This document shows, piece after piece, positions 5,815 through 11,031 of a stretch of 11,031 nt of DNA (the stretch's first letter is position 1; each line of letters begins with the position of its first letter). Position numbers and translations under genes: made by a program. Origin of the DNA: Anaeromyxobacter dehalogenans (GTDB taxonomy: Bacteria > Myxococcota_A > UBA9042 > DTJE01); the NCBI GenBank assembly GCA_020722625.1, contig DYKK01000011.1, forward strand, positions 1 through 11,031. The letters run 5' to 3'. A model generated the notes under the pieces. The model saw only the letters and a program-made list of their open reading frames with translations. It did not search any database and had not been told where the DNA came from.

Positions 5815-7245
5815 TTGAAAGAGATCCACGACGAATGCGGCGTCTTCGGTGTCTTCGGACACCAGGACGCGGCGAAGATCGCTTACCTGGGTCTGCACGC
5901 CCTCCAGCATCGGGGCCAGGAGAGCGCGGGGATCGTGACCGCGGAGGGGGACCGCCTGCACATCCACCGGCAGATGGGCCTCGTCGCGGACGTCTTCACC
6001 GGCCCGGTCCTCCAGAGGCTCCCGGGTTCCCACGCCATCGGGCATGTCCGGTACTCCACCGCGGGGTCCTCGTCCCTCCAGAACGCCCAGCCCATCCGGT
6101 GTCTCTTCGCCGGAGGGGCCCTGGCCCTGGCCCACAACGGCAACCTCGTGAACTTCCACGAACTGCGCGGCGACCTGATGGAGCGGGGTCACGTGTTCCA
6201 TTCGACCTCCGACAGCGAGGTCCTGCTGCACCTGGTCGCGTCGTCCCCGGGCCGGACCCTCGCGGACCGAGTGGCCCACATGATGGAACGCGCGAAGGGG
6301 GCGTATTCGCTGGTGCTCCTGAGTCCCGCCGAACTCGTCGCCGTTCGTGACCCGCGCGGCTTCCGGCCCCTGGTCCTGGGGCGCCTGGACGGGGCGGTCG
6401 TCGTGGCCTCCGAGACGACGAGCCTCGACCTGATCGGCGCGACCGTCGAACGCGAGGTCCTTCCCGGCGAGGTCGTGACGGCCCACCGGGGGGGCCAGGG
6501 TGGAGCGGGCGAACCGGTCGAGGTGTCCTCGAGTCAGCCCCTCCCGCCGCAACCCCTGGCCCGATGCGTCTTCGAGCACATCTACTTCGCGCGCCCCGAC
6601 AGCGTCGTGTTCGGCCAGCAGGCCTACGCGGTCCGCAAGGAACTGGGGCGTCAACTCGCCCGCGAGCAGCCCGTCCCCGACGCCGACCTGGTCATCCCGG
6701 TCCCGGACTCCGGCGTGGCGGCGGCCATCGGGTTCGCGGAGGTCCTGGACGTCCCCTTCGACATGGGGCTCATCCGGAGCCACTACGTCGGACGCACCTT
6801 CATCGAGCCGGAGCAGCGCATCCGGAACTTCGGCGTCAAGCTGAAACTGAACCCCGTGTCGAACCTCTTCCGCAACCGCGTGGTCGTGATCGTGGACGAC
6901 TCGATCGTGCGCGGGACCACGTCGCGGAAGATCGTCGAGATGGTGCGGTCCCAGAACCCCCGGGCCGTGCACCTGCGCATCTCGTCGCCCCCGACCCGCT
7001 GGCCGTGCTTCTACGGCATTGACACCCCGTCCCAGGAGGAACTCATCGCCTCGCGCCTGCCCACGATGCGGGAGATCGCCGACGCCGTGACGGCCGATTC
7101 GGTCGGGTATCTGTCCGTGTCCGGCCTGCATCGCGCCGTGTCGGGACAGGCCTCGGGGGGGTACTGCGACGCGTGCTTCACCGGGAACTATCCGATCCCC
7201 GTCGAGCCGGGGTATCGTCCCCATCGGGACCCCCTGGACCGATGA
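5815..7245 (+). CDS. purF: Amidophosphoribosyltransferase (glutamine PRPP amidotransferase)
   Basis: PurF makes 5-phosphoribosylamine from PRPP and glutamine, the first committed step of purine synthesis. With the TTG at 5815 it has 476 residues, the normal length. A 7-residue propeptide would be removed to expose the N-terminal nucleophile C8 in HDECGVFG. The glutaminase half shows LQHRGQESAGIV (30-41), IGHVRYSTAG (75-84), AHNGNL (106-111) and STSDSE (130-135). The PRPP site is VVVIVDDSIVRGTTS with D361 and D362. Cysteines 251, 398, 451 and 454 correspond to the four ligands of the [4Fe-4S] cluster in Bacillus-type PurF, so the enzyme should be of the oxygen-sensitive, processed class. An upstream in-frame TTG at 5734 would give a 34-residue propeptide rich in Arg and Pro and overlap cdnL, so it was not preferred. 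A GGGA precedes 5815 by 6 bases. It is the last of the bamD-cdnL-purF run. Confidence 0.95.
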   Translation: MKEIHDECGVFGVFGHQDAAKIAYLGLHALQHRGQESAGIVTAEGDRLHIHRQMGLVADVFTGPVLQRLPGSHAIGHVRYSTAGSSSLQNAQPIRCLFAGGALALAHNGNLVNFHELRGDLMERGHVFHSTSDSEVLLHLVASSPGRTLADRVAHMMERAKGAYSLVLLSPAELVAVRDPRGFRPLVLGRLDGAVVVASETTSLDLIGATVEREVLPGEVVTAHRGGQGGAGEPVEVSSSQPLPPQPLARCVFEHIYFARPDSVVFGQQAYAVRKELGRQLAREQPVPDADLVIPVPDSGVAAAIGFAEVLDVPFDMGLIRSHYVGRTFIEPEQRIRNFGVKLKLNPVSNLFRNRVVVIVDDSIVRGTTSRKIVEMVRSQNPRAVHLRISSPPTRWPCFYGIDTPSQEELIASRLPTMREIADAVTADSVGYLSVSGLHRAVSGQASGGYCDACFTGNYPIPVEPGYRPHRDPLDR

Positions 7246-7270
7246 CGATGCGGACCGGAATCCGCCACCA

Positions 7271-7290
7271 GATTTCGCAAGATTTTGCAG
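7271..7290. repeat. Imperfect tandem 10-mer in the purF downstream gap
   Basis: GATTTCGCAA is followed immediately by GATTTTGCAG (8 of 10 identical). It lies in a short AT-rich patch (about 7268-7300) between purF and the dispersed repeat. Its one-helical-turn period would suit a protein-binding site, but its small size makes chance likely. Confidence 0.35.
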
Positions 7291-7315
7291 TTGCTTCAAG
7301 ACGACGACGGACCGA

Positions 7316-7421
7316 TTCACCACCCTGGGGCCGCGACTTCCAAGTCGCGGCCAGCACGAAACCGCGCCAAATCAAGGTGTTCCGTCGTTCTTCCGAGATC
7401 GCCTTGGCGGATCGTGGGCGG
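7316..7421 (+). repeat. Dispersed 106-bp repeat, copy 2
   Basis: This is the partner of 13-118, in the same orientation, ungapped with 15 mismatches. It starts 70 bases after the purF stop and its right end runs into the N-terminal region of the giant TPR protein. Here the repeat happens to be in frame with the downstream gene, whereas copy 1 sits in another frame relative to its own downstream gene. This argues that the shared sequence is not a conserved protein domain. Confidence 0.88.
7330..7351. repeat. Perfect palindrome inside repeat copy 2
   Basis: The arms GCCGCGACTT and AAGTCGCGGC around CC are identical to 27-48. Located after purF and before the next gene, it could act as a transcript 3'-end stabiliser or processing hairpin for the purF message. 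No T-run follows. Confidence 0.9.
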
Positions 7422-10400
7422 AGGTCGTTTCTTCCGACTCTCGCCGCCGGCGTCGCGCTGGCGGTGGCGCTGTTCCCCGACCCGACCCTCGAAGGCTCCC
7501 CCGGAGACGACCCGTGCGCGCGGTTCACCGTGTCCTCGCTCCAGGCCGGCGAACTCGCCGCCACCCTCGACGCGGCCGCGTCCTTCGTTGCCTCGGAGGT
7601 GCGGCCCTTCGAGCGTTGCCCCACTCTCATCGCCACCCTGCGGGTGCTCGCGACCGGGCTGACCGAGGTCGGGGATTTCGGGCGAGCCGGCGCGGCGTGC
7701 GACCTGCTGGCCCTCGGAACGCCCTTGGAGGGCGAGGACCTGCTCCGCTGCGCGCGCCCGGCCTTGCGGCGCGGGCGGACGGACGAGGCGAGGCGCCTGC
7801 TCGCCGCGTTCGTGGCCGGGGCGGGGCTGGAACCCGCGGGTCGCCGGGCGGCGGTCACCCGGGCCGCCGACATCCTGGAGGAGGCGGCGCGGTTTCGCGA
7901 GGCCGCCGAGTTCCTGGACCTCGGGCCCGGACCGGACGTGCCGCCCTCGCTTGTCCTGCGCCGGATCCACAACCTCCTCCGCATCGGGGACGGCGATGCG
8001 GCCCGGGAAGCATTTGATCGGGCCGCCGCGAGTCCCGGCAGCCCCGCTGGCCAGGGATTCCTGCGCGAGGCGTGTCTGTTGTTCACGAGGTACGGGGAAA
8101 CCGGTGCGGCTGCCCGCGCCGCGGGCCTGCTCGTGGACTTCCCCGAGTTCGGAGAGACCGACGCCGACACGGTCATCCTGGCGGCCGAGGCCGTCTCGGA
8201 CCCGGTCCTGGCCGAGCGCGCGGCCCGGAGGCTCCTGTCGGGCGGGTGGGGCATCCCGGTGGCGGACTCCGAGGCGTCCGATGCGCGTCCGAAGGCCTGG
8301 CGCGCGGCAGCCGTCCTGCTGGAGCGCCATGGATTCGTGCAGCCGGCGGCCCGCCTCCTCGAGGAGGGCCTTCGGGGCGGGGTCCCGTTCGGGGCCGACG
8401 ACCTGATCCTGCTCGCCCGGCTCCTGGTCCGGGAGGGGCGGACCCAGGAGGCGCATCGGGTCCTGTCGCGCGTGATCGAGACGCGGGCCGGGAACCAGGA
8501 GGAGGGCAGGGCGGGTGGGTCTGCCCATGCGGACACGGCCCCGGACGATTGGGACCGGACCTCGGCCGTCTGGCTGGACGCGGGTCAGCCCGACGAGGCC
8601 GTCGCGTTCCTGCTCCGCCACGAGGCGCAGGCCGATCCGGCGTGGGTTTTGGCCCTCGGCCGGGCCCTGCACCGCGCCGGCCGGGACGAGGAGGAGTCGT
8701 CCCTGTACGCGCGGGCCGCGAAGGGGTTCGACGAGACCCGGGGCTTCGGTTTCTGGAGGCGGGTGGGCGCGCGGTATCGGGAGCGTTCCGACCTCGCGCG
8801 GGCGCGAGACGCGCTCCGGACCGCGCTCCGGGCCGCGACGACCGACGCCGAGAGGGCCCACGCGCACCTGGACCTGGCCGAGACCTTCCTGGACGAGGCC
8901 TCCGGCGCGCGGGGCCGTGGAGCCGGCGGGGTGGACAGGACCGACCCGAGGCGGGCCGAGGCCGAGGTCCTCGCGGCGATGGAGGTCCGGGCCCTGGACC
9001 CGTCGGTCGAGTCGCGGATCGAACGGGTCATCGAGCGCATCGGGCGTTCACCGTCCCTGTCCCTGGCCCTCCTGGAAGCGGCGGTCGGGCGGAACCCGGA
9101 CCAACCCGACCTGTGGCGCCGGTTGGGGATGGCCCGCCTGCGAGCACACCGCCCCCGTGACGCCCTCGATGCCTTCCGGCGGTTCGTGGAGACGTCCCTC
9201 GCGGAGGCGTCCCCCCGTGGGGCGGGAGCAAGGGGGGGACGTGGGCGGACGCCTGTGGAGCCGCTCGCCGAGGTCCTGTCCACCCTCCTGGACGCGGGGT
9301 GGACGGCGGAGGCGATCGCGCTCATGGCGCATTTCGAGAAGCAGTGGGTGGGTGGGGCGAACCCATCGTCGTCCGGCCGGCCCGTGTCGCCCGTCGCGCT
9401 CCCGCCGGAGGTCTCGCGCAGGGTCGGGATGGCGTGCGCGGCCGCCGGGGACCGGCCGTGCGTCTCGAGATACCTCGGGCGGTTCCTCGACGCCCCGGTC
9501 GTCCCGGACGGAGACTACCTGGAGTGCGCGCGAACGCTCGCGGGGTTCCGGCTGTGGACCCTGGCCGACCGCGCCATCGCGACCGCCTCCAAGGCCTTCC
9601 CGCCGGACCGCGCCTGGGAGGTCGAGGCCGGGGCCGGGGAGGTGGCCCTCGCGCGGGGCCGCATCGAGGAGGCGGAGGCGCGTTTCCAGAAGGCCCTGGA
9701 GTCGGCCCCGCGGAAACAGGGGATGGTCGAGAGGGCCGCGCAGGCGTACCAGGACGCCGGCCGCCTCCGCCTCGCGGCCTCGTGGTGGGGGCGCGCGGTC
9801 CAGGACCTCGAGGGGTCCGCCCGTCTTCGGGCCCTGGGCCGACTGATCGAGGTCCTGGCACGACTTCAGGACCTGCCCGCCATCCGGGACGCCGTGAGGG
9901 AGGTGTTTCCCGAACCGCCTTCCGGACCGGCCGCGTGGACCCTGATGGAGTCACTGGCCGCGGCGGGTCTCATCGAGGAAGCCGCCGGGATCGCCCGTGT
10001 CGTCTCGGGTCTCGCGGAGGCCGGTCCGTCCGACCCATCCCCACCGACGGACGCGTCCGAGCCACCTCCCTCCCTGCCACGGACGGAGGGGCTCGAACCG
10101 GCGACGGCCTGGCCATGGCTCGCCGGCCTGTTCCTGAGGGCCGGGCGACCGGGCGAGGCCCTGGAACTCGTCCGTCGCGTCTGCTTGCGGTCCGCGGGCG
10201 ATCCGGGACGCGGCGACCCGCTGTGCGTGGAGATGACGCGGGCCCTGTCGGGCCGGTCCCGCCCGCAGGACGCGCTCGCCGTGCTCGAGGCGCGTTGTCT
10301 TCGCGCGGAGTGCGGCCCGCTCGTCCTCGTCGAGATCGCGGCCCTGAAGATGCGCCTCGGGGACCGCGCCGGGGCCGCGGCTGCGGCCCGACAGGCGGCC

Positions 10401-11031
10401 GGGCGATGCGATGCTCCCGAGGTCGTGTTCCGCCCTCTCGGCCCGCTGTTTCGGGATGCGCGGGCCTGGACGGAGTACGCCGGCGTGCTCCGGGCCTTGC
10501 AGGAGCGCCCGGAGTTCGCGGGCGATCCGGACCTCACCGTCGAGACGGCCGAGGCGCTCCTCGCGACCGGTGAGCACGACGAGGCCCTGCTCCTCCTGTC
10601 GGCGCATCTCGGGACCGGTCGTGGCCGCGAGGCGGGCGTCTATCGCCTGCTCGCGTCCTTCGGCCTGCGGGACGAGGCCTCGCGGCTCCTCGGGTTCGAC
10701 ACGGCCGCCTCCTCCTTGGAGGCCGCCGATCGGTCCCTCGATGCCATGAGCGACGGGGACCTGCGCGCCATCGTTGCGGACCTCGCGCGCGCGGGCCTCG
10801 CGGACGTGGTGGCTCGGGTCCTCGATGCCCTCCGCCGGTCCGATGCGGGCCCTCATGCGTCCGAGCGGCTCGCGCAGGTCCTCTTGGACCTGGGACGCGA
10901 CGGGGAGGCGCTGGCCGCCTTCGAGCGCGTCGGGCCGGGCCGCGTGTCGCCCGAAGGACTTCTCGACTGGGTCCGCCTCCTGTGGAGGACGGGTCGCCGG
11001 GAACAGGCCTTCGAGGTCGCCCGGGCCGCGC
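7377..11031 (+). CDS. Giant TPR-like helical-repeat protein with N-terminal export/anchor segment, 3' partial
   Basis: A single frame stays open to the window edge (at least 1,218 residues). I do not recognise a named family. Near the N-terminus, basic residues (RGRRS) precede a hydrophobic run FLPTLAAGVALAVALF (about 18-33), a Sec signal or membrane anchor. The rest is almost entirely paired amphipathic helices of TPR/Sel1 type. Clear examples are DLWRRLGMARLRAHRPRDAL (near 9109-9168) and EVALARGRIEEAEARFQKAL (near 9642-9701). Helical blocks are separated by low-complexity linkers near 8490-8550 (Gly/Glu/Asp), 8895-8950 (Gly/Arg), 9200-9260 (Gly/Arg) and 10017-10090 (Pro/Ser). The start is uncertain. 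GTG 7377 and TTG 7404 lie inside the dispersed repeat and lack good ribosome binding sites. ATG 7248, just after the purF stop, is also in frame, but the codons from 7248 to about 7400 are atypical. A periplasmic or membrane-tethered scaffold is inferred. Confidence 0.8.
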   Translation, partial: MFRRSSEIALADRGRRSFLPTLAAGVALAVALFPDPTLEGSPGDDPCARFTVSSLQAGELAATLDAAASFVASEVRPFERCPTLIATLRVLATGLTEVGDFGRAGAACDLLALGTPLEGEDLLRCARPALRRGRTDEARRLLAAFVAGAGLEPAGRRAAVTRAADILEEAARFREAAEFLDLGPGPDVPPSLVLRRIHNLLRIGDGDAAREAFDRAAASPGSPAGQGFLREACLLFTRYGETGAAARAAGLLVDFPEFGETDADTVILAAEAVSDPVLAERAARRLLSGGWGIPVADSEASDARPKAWRAAAVLLERHGFVQPAARLLEEGLRGGVPFGADDLILLARLLVREGRTQEAHRVLSRVIETRAGNQEEGRAGGSAHADTAPDDWDRTSAVWLDAGQPDEAVAFLLRHEAQADPAWVLALGRALHRAGRDEEESSLYARAAKGFDETRGFGFWRRVGARYRERSDLARARDALRTALRAATTDAERAHAHLDLAETFLDEASGARGRGAGGVDRTDPRRAEAEVLAAMEVRALDPSVESRIERVIERIGRSPSLSLALLEAAVGRNPDQPDLWRRLGMARLRAHRPRDALDAFRRFVETSLAEASPRGAGARGGRGRTPVEPLAEVLSTLLDAGWTAEAIALMAHFEKQWVGGANPSSSGRPVSPVALPPEVSRRVGMACAAAGDRPCVSRYLGRFLDAPVVPDGDYLECARTLAGFRLWTLADRAIATASKAFPPDRAWEVEAGAGEVALARGRIEEAEARFQKALESAPRKQGMVERAAQAYQDAGRLRLAASWWGRAVQDLEGSARLRALGRLIEVLARLQDLPAIRDAVREVFPEPPSGPAAWTLMESLAAAGLIEEAAGIARVVSGLAEAGPSDPSPPTDASEPPPSLPRTEGLEPATAWPWLAGLFLRAGRPGEALELVRRVCLRSAGDPGRGDPLCVEMTRALSGRSRPQDALAVLEARCLRAECGPLVLVEIAALKMRLGDRAGAAAAARQAAGRCDAPEVVFRPLGPLFRDARAWTEYAGVLRALQERPEFAGDPDLTVETAEALLATGEHDEALLLLSAHLGTGRGREAGVYRLLASFGLRDEASRLLGFDTAASSLEAADRSLDAMSDGDLRAIVADLARAGLADVVARVLDALRRSDAGPHASERLAQVLLDLGRDGEALAAFERVGPGRVSPEGLLDWVRLLWRTGRREQAFEVARAA
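9205..9254. repeat. Overlapping, mutually exclusive inverted repeats with C6/G7 runs in the TPR gene
   Basis: CGTCCCCCC (9208-9216) is exactly complementary to GGGGGGACG (9233-9241), and AGGCGTCC (9205-9212) to GGACGCCT (9247-9254). The two stems share bases 9208-9212 and cannot both form. The segment encodes a Gly/Arg-rich linker between helical repeats and includes homopolymer runs of six C and seven G. Confidence 0.6.

Noticed and set aside
7250..7265. GCGGA / TCCGC hairpin after purF as a terminator
   Set aside because: Only five pairs, and no adjoining T-run.
5680..7323. Minus-strand open frame opposite purF
   Set aside because: It is composition-driven and opposite a fully conserved enzyme. 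Its initiation would lie in the repeat copy.
7248..7376. ATG at 7248 as the start of the giant TPR protein
   Set aside because: It is in frame and close to the purF stop, but it lacks a ribosome binding site. Codon use through 7400 is unlike the rest of the gene, and it would place the hydrophobic segment more than 60 residues inside. Kept only as an alternative.
7317..8867. Minus-strand frame whose C-terminus matches that of the frame at 14-418
   Set aside because: The shared ending simply reflects the two repeat copies read backwards; neither has other support.

Overview
The window is a stretch of very GC-rich bacterial DNA (about 70% G+C by eye, with nearly all codons ending in G or C). 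It comes from a Gram-negative-type organism: it encodes a BamD-like outer-membrane assembly lipoprotein and a CdnL/CarD-type RNA polymerase-binding regulator. That combination would suit a myxobacterium-like (Myxococcota/deltaproteobacterial) lineage. Planctomycetota, Acidobacteriota or similar high-GC phyla cannot be excluded from sequence alone. There are no tRNA or rRNA genes, no CRISPR array and no recognisable transposase.

Layout. (1) 1-1133: 3' part of a multi-spanning membrane protein with C-terminal TPRs (TMTC/O-mannosyltransferase-like), running out of a dispersed repeat at the left edge. (2) 1115-3550: mutS2, overlapping the previous gene by 19 bases. (3) 3577-4224, minus strand: a YqaA/DedA (VTT) family membrane protein convergent with mutS2. 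(4) 4225-4430: a divergent control region with candidate promoters on both strands and a perfect palindrome between them. (5) 4431-7245: bamD, cdnL and purF in tight succession, probably one transcription unit. (6) 7246-7376: a short gap with the second copy of the dispersed repeat. (7) from about 7377 past the right edge: a very large helical-repeat (TPR-like) exported or membrane-anchored protein, at least 1,200 residues and unfinished here.

The identifiable genes are mostly housekeeping: ribosome rescue or recombination control (MutS2), membrane lipid or homeostasis function (YqaA), outer-membrane protein assembly (BamD), rRNA-type promoter activation (CdnL) and the first committed step of purine synthesis (PurF). 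An operon joining bamD, cdnL and purF would tie envelope assembly, stable-RNA transcription and purine supply to one promoter; this is inference from spacing.

The least ordinary element is a 106-bp repeat (13-118 and 7316-7421, 91 of 106 positions identical) in the same orientation. It begins with a perfect 10-bp-arm palindrome, and both copies lie at the 5' edge of a TPR-containing gene. At the left copy the downstream protein lacks its expected N-terminal half. At the right copy the repeat appears to supply the start codon and the first residues of the giant TPR protein. No complete new multi-gene system can be claimed from this window; the repeat and the giant TPR protein are the leads.
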